Notes under the pieces: model-generated
The model's input: only the letters and a program-made list of their open reading frames with translations
What the model was told of the DNA's origin: nothing
Databases searched by the model: none
Shown: one piece after another, positions 46,172 through 54,781 of the stretch
How the letters are laid out: each line of letters begins with the position of its first letter
Position numbering within the stretch: position 1 is the stretch's first letter
Translations under genes and position numbers: made by a program
Assembly: GCA_002841495.1 (NCBI GenBank)
Contig: PGZV01000004.1
Location: forward strand, 62,001-126,000
Length of the DNA: 64,000 bases
Direction of reading: 5' to 3'
From: Firmicutes bacterium HGW-Firmicutes-2
GTDB lineage: Bacteria; Bacillota; Clostridia; Lachnospirales; Vallitaleaceae

Positions 46172-46534
46172 CTACACCTCCTTGTGATGATCGATTAATT
46201 GTTGGATTTCAAGAATTTCTTTTTTACTTAATTTTTTATGATGGATAAATGCAGCAATAAACTGAGGCAGTGAACCGTTAAAAGAAGCATCAATAAACTG
46301 CTCCCCTTGTAGTGCGCCAAACTCATTTTTAGACATTAAAGAACTGACCATTCCATTATTATTCTGAAAAATACCTCGATCACATAAGCGCTTCAGCATG
46401 GTGTAAGTTGTCGTGCGTTTCCAATCAAATACTTCAGTACACACTTCAGAAAGTTTGCGTGACCCAATGGGTTCATGAAGCCAAATCAAATCAGCAAATC
46501 GCTGTTCCATCTCACCTAATTTATATTTATTCAT
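46172..46534 (-). CDS. BlaI/MecI-family repressor
   Basis: A 120-residue penicillinase-repressor family protein: winged helix with RTTTYTMLKRLCDRGIF near 39-55 and a C-terminal dimer helix set where BlaR1-type proteases cut. First gene of the blaI-blaR1 operon. AAGGAGA precedes the ATG. Confidence 0.9.
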   Translation of the reverse strand: MNKYKLGEMEQRFADLIWLHEPIGSRKLSEVCTEVFDWKRTTTYTMLKRLCDRGIFQNNNGMVSSLMSKNEFGALQGEQFIDASFNGSLPQFIAAFIHHKKLSKKEILEIQQLIDHHKEV

Positions 46535-46554
46535 AATAATTTCTCCTTGTCGTA

Positions 46555-46601
46555 TGATTGTAGACTAACTGTAGTCTATTACTATTAGACTGAGATGTCA
46601 A
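46555..46601 (-). promoter_or_regulatory. Promoter and operator of the blaI-blaR1 operon
   Basis: On the minus strand TTGACA (plus 46596-46601) and TAGACT (plus 46573-46578) are 17 bases apart. AGACTA...TAGTCT repeats (TAGACTaacTGTAGTCTA around 46561-46578, AGACT again at 46587-46591) surround the -10, as expected for BlaI autorepression. The remaining stretch to 46838 shows no gene. Confidence 0.6.
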
Positions 46602-46838
46602 CATACATAAAGAAATTGTAATAATAGTAATATAGAATGATAACGCTATAAATGGGAGTCAAAATGATAGTCAAAAGGTTCTAATTGGAGAAAAAATATA
46701 ATGTTGTATAGTAAAAATCATTGATGTAAAATGCTGTTATAAAGAAATTTATAGGCACTCATCAATTGTAGAACCGTCTATTAAATGAAGCATTTACCAA
46801 GATTAAGATCGTTTAATTGTTTCAGGGAGGGTTAAATC

Positions 46839-47987
46839 ATGAAAATGAAAAAAATACTAATTCTAATACATCATGCCTCAAAATGTTTACTACTATCTGT
46901 TATATTAATGCTCATATCTACAGGATGCACAAGTGTTGAGAGCCCAAAGACACCCATACCCGTATCAGAGACGCCTATCGAAGAACCAATAACGGCGGTA
47001 TCGGAGAAAGTAAATCTAACCCAAGATCAATACGATGCAATCATACAAGCATATCTAGAACAAATACCGGAAGAAACTGTAACGCAGACACCGATATCTG
47101 AGGAAGAACAATCCATACTTGTTAATAAGATGGTTCAATTATATGAAGAAAAGGCATCAACTAAAGAAATATATGAATTGTTCCTTGATGGTATTATACA
47201 ATTATCACCTAAGCAAGGGGATAAGTTTGTAGCGTACGCCATTTCCGGTATGAATAATAATATATATGATGACTCAATGAATCTAGAAAAAATCGCTTAT
47301 GATTCCATTTTTTTTGAGGCATTTTTTAAAGAAGCAGATCGGGTGCAATACAAATACATTGATTTGAACAGGGAGACACAATTTATTATGAACCAAGAGG
47401 TTCGAGAAATAGTTGAAGCGGCCAAAGACCAAGGTTATTATGTAGCCAGTTCAGAAGGCATGTTATATTACCAAGTGGATTATACTGTATTTGCCAATTA
47501 TAGAAATTACAATACAATGTCTATGGCTACATTAATTGAGATTCTTGCCTTTGACACCTTAGATCCTATGACATCAGATGCAGCTTTGATCGTCAGCGGT
47601 AGTACACTGGCGGCAAGAACCTACTATATTGAAAAGAAATTAGAAGCGTATATAAGCGCCCAAGATATGGCGCCTTTAGCAGCGAGGTATAAAGAATATA
47701 TGTTCATGTTGCTTTACGGTGTCAATAATACACCGACATTTAGCTATGAAACCAATCGATTAACAGATGAATCAATGAGCCTTTTTGAGGAAGTTGAGAT
47801 GTTAGAGGATTCATATATGTCAGAGTCGGTCAAAGAGTTCAGAAGGATTGTAGAAGCGAATGATGGCATAATCGACGAATCAACAAGAGATAAAACAAAA
47901 GAAATATTTATCGAAATTGATAAAAGATATGGTACAACAGATGATGGGTATTATGATTTTGAACCATGGATTTCAAATACGCCATAA
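46839..47987 (+). CDS. Putative lipoprotein of unknown function
   Basis: A 382-residue protein with a signal peptide ending at STGC (C30), an imperfect lipobox, followed by a Pro/Thr/Glu-rich linker and a mainly helical acidic body. I recognise no domain. GGGAGGG precedes the ATG. It is divergent from blaI and could be a target of that system (inference only). Confidence 0.7.
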   Translation: MKMKKILILIHHASKCLLLSVILMLISTGCTSVESPKTPIPVSETPIEEPITAVSEKVNLTQDQYDAIIQAYLEQIPEETVTQTPISEEEQSILVNKMVQLYEEKASTKEIYELFLDGIIQLSPKQGDKFVAYAISGMNNNIYDDSMNLEKIAYDSIFFEAFFKEADRVQYKYIDLNRETQFIMNQEVREIVEAAKDQGYYVASSEGMLYYQVDYTVFANYRNYNTMSMATLIEILAFDTLDPMTSDAALIVSGSTLAARTYYIEKKLEAYISAQDMAPLAARYKEYMFMLLYGVNNTPTFSYETNRLTDESMSLFEEVEMLEDSYMSESVKEFRRIVEANDGIIDESTRDKTKEIFIEIDKRYGTTDDGYYDFEPWISNTP

Positions 47988-48033
47988 TAGGGATTCATAT
48001 AGTCGTAATTTTTTGGGGAAATCTAATCAAAAA

Positions 48034-48085
48034 TTAACCTCAATTATATCAAAATGGTAAATTATTTTGATATAATTGAGGTTAA
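48034..48085. repeat. 22-bp perfect inverted repeat
   Basis: Bases 48034-48055 are the exact reverse complement of 48064-48085, with an 8-base loop. An A-run on the left side only gives a T-run on the minus strand. It may terminate the lipoprotein gene, or be a small hairpin element. Confidence 0.75.
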
Positions 48086-48123
48086 AGTTAGGGTTACAGT
48101 GTTAATACAAAATTTCATTGGGG

Positions 48124-48213
48124 GTGTGTGATGTCAAACATTATACCAAAAAACTTGGTCGATATCATCATCCGGATATAAGTGCCCAGGATATTGCGGC
48201 ACAAATAAAGTGA
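48124..48213 (+). CDS. Possible short coding remnant before the flavin reductase gene
   Basis: A 29-codon GTG-initiated frame with plausible protein-like composition (KKLGRYHHPDISAQDIAAQI within it) ends at TGA, where TGAGGGAG forms the ribosome site of the next gene. No good start site and no recognised family. It may be a small coupled gene, the tail of a deleted gene, or chance. Confidence 0.25.
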   Translation: MCDVKHYTKKLGRYHHPDISAQDIAAQIK

Positions 48214-48226
48214 GGGAGCGTAACAT

Positions 48227-48943
48227 ATGAAAATAGTGGTGATCCACGGCAGTCCAAGAAAAGGTAATACCTATAAAGCGACTAAGCAGTTCAAAGAAGA
48301 AATGGAAAAACAAGGTGAAGTAGAATTTGTTGACTTTTTTTTACCCAAAGATATGCCTGACTTCTGTCATGGGTGTATGAACTGTTTTTTGAAAGGTGAG
48401 CTTACATGTCCGCACGCACGATATACCATGCCCATTCTGGATCAGATGGTATCGGCGGAAGGGCTTATATTTACAACACCTGTATTTGCCCTCTCCCTTA
48501 GTGGCTGTATGAAATCCTTCCTAGATCATTATGCTTATATTTTCATTGTACATAGGGCAAGAAGCGAAATGTTTAATAAAAAAGCCTTTATACTAGCTTC
48601 TACAGTAGGGGCCGGATCAAAAGCTGCCATAAAAACAATCAGCACCAGTTTGAAGTATTGGGGTATTAACCGAGTGTATAATTATAGCTTTACCACATTT
48701 GGAACTGAATGGGACAATATAGAGACAAAGAAAAAATCGAAAATCAAAAGTGACATCACAAATAAGGCCAAGAAGTTTTACACGGATGTGGATTCCGGTA
48801 AAAAACATACGCCCTATCTGTTCATAAGTTTCATGTTTAAAATGAGCCGATTCATTCTGAAAAAATATGCAGATGAAACCTCCCTAGATAAGCAATACTG
48901 GATAAAAAAAGGTTGGTATTCAGGGGAGAAAAGCCCTTTCTGA
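48227..48943 (+). CDS. NAD(P)H-dependent FMN reductase / iron-sulfur flavoprotein-like
   Basis: A 238-residue flavodoxin-fold reductase. VIHGSPRKGNTYKAT (5-19) is the FMN loop; CHGCMNCFLKGELTC near 47-61 carries four Cys like iron-sulfur flavoproteins; TTPVFALSLSGCMKSFLDH is the flavin-binding segment. A 60-residue basic C-terminal extension (YLFISFMFKMSRFILKK) is unusual and may bind membrane. It is followed by a terminator. Confidence 0.82.
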   Translation: MKIVVIHGSPRKGNTYKATKQFKEEMEKQGEVEFVDFFLPKDMPDFCHGCMNCFLKGELTCPHARYTMPILDQMVSAEGLIFTTPVFALSLSGCMKSFLDHYAYIFIVHRARSEMFNKKAFILASTVGAGSKAAIKTISTSLKYWGINRVYNYSFTTFGTEWDNIETKKKSKIKSDITNKAKKFYTDVDSGKKHTPYLFISFMFKMSRFILKKYADETSLDKQYWIKKGWYSGEKSPF

Positions 48944-48969
48944 TTCAACTGGATTTTTCTTCAAAAACA

Positions 48970-49010
48970 AAGTGCCACTGCAGATAAATTCTAGCAGGAG
49001 CACTTTTTTT
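48970..49010 (+). terminator. Terminator after the flavin reductase gene
   Basis: AAGTGC (48970-48975) with CTGC pairs with GCAG and GCACTT (to about 49005), followed by TTTTT. The region 49011-49060 between the convergent genes holds nothing else. Confidence 0.75.
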
Positions 49011-49060
49011 AAGCCGAAGCGTTCACGTGGTTGGAACCGGAAGAACCGTCCCCTCGGTTG

Positions 49061-49804
49061 CTATTCCCACTTAAAAAATCGAATAGATACAAAAGAGCAC
49101 ACACCGGCAATCACCAGCATGACAAGAATGGAAGGCAAAACATTTTCTACCGGTAACCCAAGAGACGTTGCCTTTAATAGTTTTATACCTTGTGTTAAAG
49201 GCAGCAAGTCAGCAACTTTTTGCATAGCACTAGGCATAACTTCATAGGGCAGGGTTGCACCGGAAAAGATAAGCATAGGGAAATAGAGCAGGCTGGCAAG
49301 TATGCCTGCGATTTTTATGTTTTTTGCAAGACCACCGACCATGATGCCGATGCTAAACATGGATATTAACACCAACAACCAACCAAGAAGGAATTGTAAG
49401 ATATCGCCCTGCATTCTGAAGCTATAAAACACACTGGCAATCAAGTATAGAAGAACCAGAGAGGTCAAAGCATACAACCCATAGATGGTAATCTGAACAA
49501 GTAAAATGATAACAGGTTGTGCAGGTGTCACCTTTAATCTTTTTAGTATTTTTTTGCCTCGATAGTCGGAGATGACAAGGGGCAACCCCATAACACCACC
49601 GGCACTGATGGCGATGGATACCACTGCACCAAAGGATTGTTCTAAGAAAGTATAAGATGCACCCTCGAAGGCAGGTCGATCACCGTAAATGATGCCCAGA
49701 ACCACCAGAACAATGATGGGCATAAAGATGGCAAAGATGAGCATATCCATTCCACGTAAAGATAACTTCATCTCCGTTTTTAACATTGTATTAAAGGTCT
49801 TCAT
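49061..49804 (-). CDS. ABC-2 type transporter permease
   Basis: A 247-residue ABC-2 permease with six hydrophobic segments (MLIFAIFMPIIVLVVLGIIY near 19-38, VMGLPLVISDYRGKKI and FPMLIFSGATLPYEVMP). The ATG at 49804, after GGAGG, lies 14 bases inside the end of the ATPase gene; a longer frame exists upstream but overlaps the ATPase more. With the ATPase it forms an exporter for a drug, lipid or peptide. Confidence 0.88.
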   Translation of the reverse strand: MKTFNTMLKTEMKLSLRGMDMLIFAIFMPIIVLVVLGIIYGDRPAFEGASYTFLEQSFGAVVSIAISAGGVMGLPLVISDYRGKKILKRLKVTPAQPVIILLVQITIYGLYALTSLVLLYLIASVFYSFRMQGDILQFLLGWLLVLISMFSIGIMVGGLAKNIKIAGILASLLYFPMLIFSGATLPYEVMPSAMQKVADLLPLTQGIKLLKATSLGLPVENVLPSILVMLVIAGVCSFVSIRFFKWE

Positions 49805-50525
49805 GTTTGTTATCCTCCTCATCGCTATACCAAAGGTATGCATCTTCCAGTTTCTCATAGGGACTGTTTTTGATAGCTTCTGAAACAGTACCATAAAACA
49901 CAGTCTCCCCTTTTTTGAGAATACAGATGGTGTCACAGAGCACTTCCACTTCATCCATAAAGTGAGAGGTTAAAAAAATGCTGAGACCGGCACCCTTAAG
50001 TTTATTAAGAATTTGCCATACATCGCGTCTAGCTCTGGCGTCAAGGCCTGTTGTTAGCTCGTCAAGCAGTACAACTTCAGGATTGGGTATAAGTGCTAAA
50101 ACAATGAATAAACGTTGTTTTTGCCCACCGGAGAGCTCTTTTACCGGTGCTTTGAGTTTGTCTGCGATGCCAAACTGTTCTAGTAAATTTTTATAATCAG
50201 TCGGATTTTTGTAGAGGGAAGCCGTCACCTCACAGAGCTCACCGACTTGTATAGACTCTTGATAATGCGCCTCTTGAAACTGAACACCCACTTTCTCAAA
50301 AAGCGTCTTTCGGTCATGGATAGGACTTAGATCTAAGATTGAGATAGATCCACCATCCGGTTTCTTGGTGCCTAAGATACATTCGACAGTTGTACTTTTT
50401 CCTGCTCCGTTTGCACCGAGTAAACCAAAAACGCTTCCGGGCTTAACCGATAGACTAAGGTTCTTAACCGCGACTAAGTCGCCATAAGATTTTGATAACT
50501 GCTCAACGACAATTACATTTTCCAT
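49791..50525 (-). CDS. ABC-2 type transporter ATPase
   Basis: A 244-residue ATPase with Walker A GLLGANGAGKST (34-45), Q-loop VGVQFQEAHYQ, signature ELSGGQKQRLFI, Walker B EVVLLDELTTGLD (Glu followed by Leu rather than Pro), and switch His in TSHFMDE. AGGAGG precedes the ATG. Its promoter has a 41-base palindrome typical of MerR control. Confidence 0.93.
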   Translation of the reverse strand: MENVIVVEQLSKSYGDLVAVKNLSLSVKPGSVFGLLGANGAGKSTTVECILGTKKPDGGSISILDLSPIHDRKTLFEKVGVQFQEAHYQESIQVGELCEVTASLYKNPTDYKNLLEQFGIADKLKAPVKELSGGQKQRLFIVLALIPNPEVVLLDELTTGLDARARRDVWQILNKLKGAGLSIFLTSHFMDEVEVLCDTICILKKGETVFYGTVSEAIKNSPYEKLEDAYLWYSDEEDNKHEDL

Positions 50526-50546
50526 TTAAATACCTCCTTTAAAATT

Positions 50547-50591
50547 ATGGTTAAAGTTCAACTATATAGTTTTGACACCTTAACCATGTAC
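50547..50591 (-). promoter_or_regulatory. MerR-type operator before the exporter genes
   Basis: ATGGTTAA (50547-50554) and TTAACCAT (50580-50587) are perfect arms around the central palindrome AACTATATAGTT (50560-50571), which contains TATAGT as -10 on the minus strand. The outer sequence TAACCATGTA (50581-50590) recurs at 51488-51497 before the MerR gene itself, so both promoters probably share the regulator. Confidence 0.65.
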
Positions 50592-50593
50592 AA

Positions 50594-50624
50594 AAATAAT
50601 AACACCAAAGAAAAGTCTGGTGTT
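50594..50624 (-). terminator. Terminator after the MerR gene
   Basis: On the minus strand AACACCA pairs with TGGTGTT (plus 50618-50624 and 50601-50607), followed by ATTATTTTTG. It lies upstream of the exporter promoter and separates the two units. Confidence 0.6.
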
Positions 50625-50691
50625 ATAGTGGAGGGTTTGAATTTTTTATTTTTATACTTCATTTTTCTTTGCTTTTTGTAAATTCTTAATT

Positions 50692-51441
50692 CTAAATTCT
50701 AATTCTAAACTTTAATCCCAGAAGCTTTGTCCGTATTTCTTCTGCATTGTCTCTCGCATTATTTAATGAGATGATCAGCTTATCACAGACAGAAATAATA
50801 TCTTCAGATTCATCCGGTGTATTGAGTACTTCCTTTATACTGATATTTTGATCTAATGTTAGGGCATGCATCATTCTCAAAATAGCTGAGAGTGAATAAT
50901 TAGCACATCGTAGCGTTCGTATTATCTTTAGCCGTTCTATATCCTCAGAGGTATATAATCGATATCTATTATCTTTGCGTTTGACCGTTAGGAGTCCATT
51001 CATTTCCCAATTTCTTAAAGTGTCCATGGTGATATTAAGCTTTTTTGAAACATCTTTTCGCGTAAGTGTTATCGGATCCTTTTTCTTTTTCCCTTGTAAC
51101 AAGGTTTGAGTAATCTCGGCAGCTTCATAGGCATGCTCTATTTCCTTTTGGATGGATAGAATATAATCTTCAATGAGTCTAATGGCTTCATCAAAATGAC
51201 CTAAAGCCGATGTTTTTATAACAGAAATCATCTGCTTTCGTAGCCCGTTTTGCAGCACTTCCACCTGAAAGGCTGTACGCGCTAGCTTAAACTGTTCTAT
51301 ATGAAAATCAGTGAAGGTGCGATACCCATTTTTCTTACGCCTGACTTTTGGAATCAACTCCAGTGTTTCATACAAACGTACCGTATTGGGGTGAACACCA
51401 ATAATATGGGCCACTTCACTTGTGGTGTATGTTTTTTTCAT
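50692..51441 (-). CDS. Transcriptional regulator with two MerR domains
   Basis: A 249-residue regulator with two complete MerR winged helices: TTSEVAHIIGVHPNTVRLYE (residues 5-24) and LTRKDVSKKLNITMDTLRNW (near 124-143), each followed by its own wing (NGYRTFTDFHIEQFK; NRYRLYTSEDIERLK). Classical MerR proteins have one and dimerise; here a monomer could bind a full operator. The C-terminal part has no obvious metal Cys or drug pocket. It probably controls itself and the exporter at 49061-50525. Confidence 0.88.
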   Translation of the reverse strand: MKKTYTTSEVAHIIGVHPNTVRLYETLELIPKVRRKKNGYRTFTDFHIEQFKLARTAFQVEVLQNGLRKQMISVIKTSALGHFDEAIRLIEDYILSIQKEIEHAYEAAEITQTLLQGKKKKDPITLTRKDVSKKLNITMDTLRNWEMNGLLTVKRKDNRYRLYTSEDIERLKIIRTLRCANYSLSAILRMMHALTLDQNISIKEVLNTPDESEDIISVCDKLIISLNNARDNAEEIRTKLLGLKFRIRI

Positions 51442-51487
51442 AGGATCACAGCCTTTGCATACATATTTTTACAAAACTATTTTATCA

Positions 51488-51497
51488 TAACCATGTA
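51488..51497 (-). promoter_or_regulatory. Shared MerR half-site before the MerR gene
   Basis: TAACCATGTA is identical to 50581-50590 in the exporter operator. The stretch 51498-51685 upstream of the carrier gene contains only AT-rich sequence with short CCAATCTAATC-like repeats and no gene. Confidence 0.5.
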
Positions 51498-51685
51498 GGG
51501 GATTCAATCTAGCCAAATAGTTCATTAGGTACACCCATTGTTATTATTACAGTCAAACCAATCCAATCTAATCTAATCCGACCCAATTGGTATTGCCTTA
51601 TGACGATGATTATGACATTATATAAGAAATATATAAAACACTAAAAACACTAAAAACTCATAAATAAAAACATTGGAGAAAAGAC

Positions 51686-52660
51686 ATGATGAAATTCGTA
51701 TATTCAATAGGACTGATTTTTTGTGGCCTATTATTAGGGCAGGGCATTAGAAAAAGAGTGGATACAGAATCCATAAAAGCCACCGTGCCGGTAGAAAAAT
51801 ACATTCGATATATTCAAAAATTTGCAATACTTGGTATTAATCCGATTATAACCCTTGGGGCCTTTTGGGGCGTTCAGATTACCAATATTAAATTCATTGC
51901 CCTTCCGATATTAGGCGTTATTGCAATCACGCTTGGTGGGATACTCGGCTTCGTGGTATCAAAACAAATGAAGCATGGAAGAAAACAAACAGGTTCTATG
52001 TTTGTCTCAAGCTCCTTTACCAATCTCGGTAACTTTGGCGGACTTATTTGTTTTGCTTTCTTTGGAGAACTCAGCTATGCCTTTGTTTCAATGTATAAGA
52101 TGTTTGAAGAGATTTTATATTTTATGGTAGGTTATCCGATAGCAAAGTTGTATGGAGATGATGACATCAATATCAAAAGCAAAAACCCGATCCTGAAAAT
52201 CATGACAGATCCTTTTATATATGTTTATTTTATCAGCATTACAATAGGTCTTGTACTTAATCTATCCGGTTTTGTTAGACCGAGCTTCTACCAGAACATA
52301 AACGAGATTCTAATCCCTTTATCCTCCATTTTCTTAATAACCTCAGTAGGGTTTTATATGAAAATCAGAGCTATTGGAAGTTATTTAAAAGAATGTGTTG
52401 CCATAGCTTCTATAAAATTTATTGTTATGCCTATTGTCATCGTATCGATTGCCTATTTTATGGGACTAAACGCCATAAATGATGATCTATTGTTTAAAGT
52501 GGTTATCGTACTATCTGCCATGCCACCGGCTTTTAATTCACTCATTCCACCACAGATCTATGGGCTGGATGTGGATTTGGCAAACTCAAGTTGGTTATTT
52601 TCCACAGGTTTATTGATTGTGGTTGTGCCGATTTTATATTATATTGTAAATAGGATATAA
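51686..52660 (+). CDS. AEC-family (auxin efflux carrier-like) permease
   Basis: A 324-residue membrane protein of the auxin efflux carrier family with about ten hydrophobic segments. SFTNLGNFGGLICFAFFG near 112-129 and VVIVLSAMPPAFNSLIPP near 274-291 are the two crossover-type regions of this fold. Bacterial members export or import carboxylates. GGAGAA precedes the ATG. Confidence 0.8.
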   Translation: MMKFVYSIGLIFCGLLLGQGIRKRVDTESIKATVPVEKYIRYIQKFAILGINPIITLGAFWGVQITNIKFIALPILGVIAITLGGILGFVVSKQMKHGRKQTGSMFVSSSFTNLGNFGGLICFAFFGELSYAFVSMYKMFEEILYFMVGYPIAKLYGDDDINIKSKNPILKIMTDPFIYVYFISITIGLVLNLSGFVRPSFYQNINEILIPLSSIFLITSVGFYMKIRAIGSYLKECVAIASIKFIVMPIVIVSIAYFMGLNAINDDLLFKVVIVLSAMPPAFNSLIPPQIYGLDVDLANSSWLFSTGLLIVVVPILYYIVNRI

Positions 52661-52694
52661 TAAGTTGATGAATCAAAACGAGGGGGAATGACGT

Positions 52695-54740
52695 ATTAAA
52701 ACAAAGAGAAAAGTCACAATACTATTCATTTTAATATTGTTAATGACTTTATTAGCCGCATGTCAAAAAGAAAGTGTATCCATTTTTTTAACAGAGGAAG
52801 AGCAAGCTTGGTTGGTTCAGCATGAGGGTCAAATTAGTATAGGGTATACAACCGATTACCCACCGGTAGAGTTTTTAATAGGGAATGATTACGTAGGCAT
52901 CTCTGCAGACTATTTCAAACTATTAGAAGTAAAGCTTGGTACAAAGTTTGAAATGGTAGAATTTGATCAGTGGAGCGACTTAATTGAAGCAGCGCGGTCA
53001 AAAAATGTATCAGGTATCACGGCAGCTACAAAAACACCAGAACGCAGCAATTATTTGGATTTTACGGTTCCTTATATTATGAATCCTAATGTTATTATTA
53101 CTCGAAAAAACTTTTCTGAGAAGTTAACCTTTGAAAAACTATCGAATTCCAGTATGGATATTTTGGTAATCGAAGAATATTCCATTATTGAAGACTTAAA
53201 GAAAAATCATCCTAAGCTTGAATTTCGAACGGTGCCAAACACATCGGATGGCTTAAGGCTTGTAGCATTTGGAGAAGCAGATGCCCTTATTGTAGAAATT
53301 ATGAGCGCTTCAGCAGGCATAGAGCAAGATAAGATTACCAATTTGATGGTGAATACAGAAATCGCGTATGATTCAAATCTATCCATTGCAACGCGTAACG
53401 ATTGGCCGATGCTCAGTACTATCTTAAACAAAGGGCTTGCACAAATCACTGAAAGTGAGAAGCAGGATATCCTAAACAAATGGGTGCCGATCCAAAGAAA
53501 AAGTATTGTTGAAAATAGATACTTTTGGATGATCCTTGGGGTTATTTTAGTTGGACTGAGTGTTATAATCGTTACGATTGTTGTCTGGAATCGATTATTA
53601 CAGAAGGCTGTACGTGAAAAAACCGAAGAACTTATTAATAAAAATGAGCAGCTTTATAGAACTAAAAAACAACTATTAGAGGAAATTGAAGAAAGAAAAA
53701 AATCAGAGGCTTGTACCAAATTCAAGTCCCATCATGATGAATTAACAGGTCTATATAACCGAGCATACTACAATGAGCAGTTGGAATATTTTGAAAAGAC
53801 TAAGATCATACCCTTATCCATAGTACTGGGAGATTTGAACGGTTTGAAAATAACAAACGATACCCTTGGTCATGAGGTAGGTGATCGACTGCTTATTAAA
53901 ATTGCCGAAATACTAAAAGCGCATTGTGATGAGAAAGACATCGTTGCCCGTATAGGTGGTGATGAATTTGTTATATTAATGCCGGGTGGTACAGATCAAA
54001 AGGCGCAAGCGGTTTGTAAAAAAATAAAAGTCGCTTGTGAAGAATCAAAGATGGACCCTATAAAGCTTTCAGTGGCACTTGGACATTCTGAAAGAGTGAG
54101 CTTAGAACAGAGTTTGCAATCTGTGTTTAAAAAAGCAGAAGACCAAATGTACGAAAACAAGATGTATGAAAGTGAAAGCACCCATACAGGCATTCTAGAA
54201 TCCCTTAAGGCAATGCTAAGAGCAACCACAGAAGAAACATCGGAGCACAGTAGGCGTATGGAAGAACTGGCTCTACAGCTTGGAAAGCTCATAGGACTCA
54301 CACAGCAAGAGCTGAATGCACTGGCGTCATTAGCAGATTTGCATGATTTGGGGAAAGTAGCCATATCAGATGAAATATTGTTAAAAGAAGGTCCACTTAC
54401 AGCTGAAGAAATGGAAAAGGTCAGAAGACATCCTGACTTAGGTTTCAAAATTGCAAGTACATCCCCAAGGCTAGCACAAATTGCTGAAGGCATATTGTCC
54501 CATCATGAATGGTGGGATGGCACAGGTTATCCACGCGGTCTAAAAGGCGAAGAAATCTCCATACTTGCAAGAATTATTTCTCTTGTAGATGCTTTTGATG
54601 TGATGACCATTGGAAGACCCTATAAAAAGGCAATGACCAAAGAAGCGGCAATAGAAGAAATTAAACGATTTTCAGGCACACAATTTGACCCTGACTTAGT
54701 AGAGTTATTTGTGCAAAAGGTTATGAACGACAAGTCATAG
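52695..54740 (+). CDS. Solute-binding lipoprotein-GGDEF-HD-GYP cyclic-di-GMP protein
   Basis: About 681 residues: lipoprotein-type signal with LLAAC, a family 3 solute-binding domain (about 40-270, ISIGYTTDYPPVEFLIGNDY), a membrane helix near 285-305, a GGDEF domain with intact IGGDEF (cyclase), and a C-terminal HD-GYP phosphodiesterase with LHDLGK and HHEWWDGTGYP. ATT at 52695 is the probable start: AGGGGGAA lies 6 bases before it and only this gives the basic residues (KTKRK) needed ahead of the hydrophobic stretch. The first in-frame ATG at 52743 cuts the signal. It senses an extracellular amino-acid-like ligand (inference). Confidence 0.88.
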   Translation: MKTKRKVTILFILILLMTLLAACQKESVSIFLTEEEQAWLVQHEGQISIGYTTDYPPVEFLIGNDYVGISADYFKLLEVKLGTKFEMVEFDQWSDLIEAARSKNVSGITAATKTPERSNYLDFTVPYIMNPNVIITRKNFSEKLTFEKLSNSSMDILVIEEYSIIEDLKKNHPKLEFRTVPNTSDGLRLVAFGEADALIVEIMSASAGIEQDKITNLMVNTEIAYDSNLSIATRNDWPMLSTILNKGLAQITESEKQDILNKWVPIQRKSIVENRYFWMILGVILVGLSVIIVTIVVWNRLLQKAVREKTEELINKNEQLYRTKKQLLEEIEERKKSEACTKFKSHHDELTGLYNRAYYNEQLEYFEKTKIIPLSIVLGDLNGLKITNDTLGHEVGDRLLIKIAEILKAHCDEKDIVARIGGDEFVILMPGGTDQKAQAVCKKIKVACEESKMDPIKLSVALGHSERVSLEQSLQSVFKKAEDQMYENKMYESESTHTGILESLKAMLRATTEETSEHSRRMEELALQLGKLIGLTQQELNALASLADLHDLGKVAISDEILLKEGPLTAEEMEKVRRHPDLGFKIASTSPRLAQIAEGILSHHEWWDGTGYPRGLKGEEISILARIISLVDAFDVMTIGRPYKKAMTKEAAIEEIKRFSGTQFDPDLVELFVQKVMNDKS

Positions 54741-54781
54741 GCAGGTCATGTATTCTAAATCAAGAATAGTCTGGCCACGAA

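Noticed and set aside
48972-49247. 91-residue plus-strand frame after the flavin reductase
   Set aside because: It runs through a terminator hairpin and the end of the opposite-strand permease gene, and its sequence has no family resemblance.
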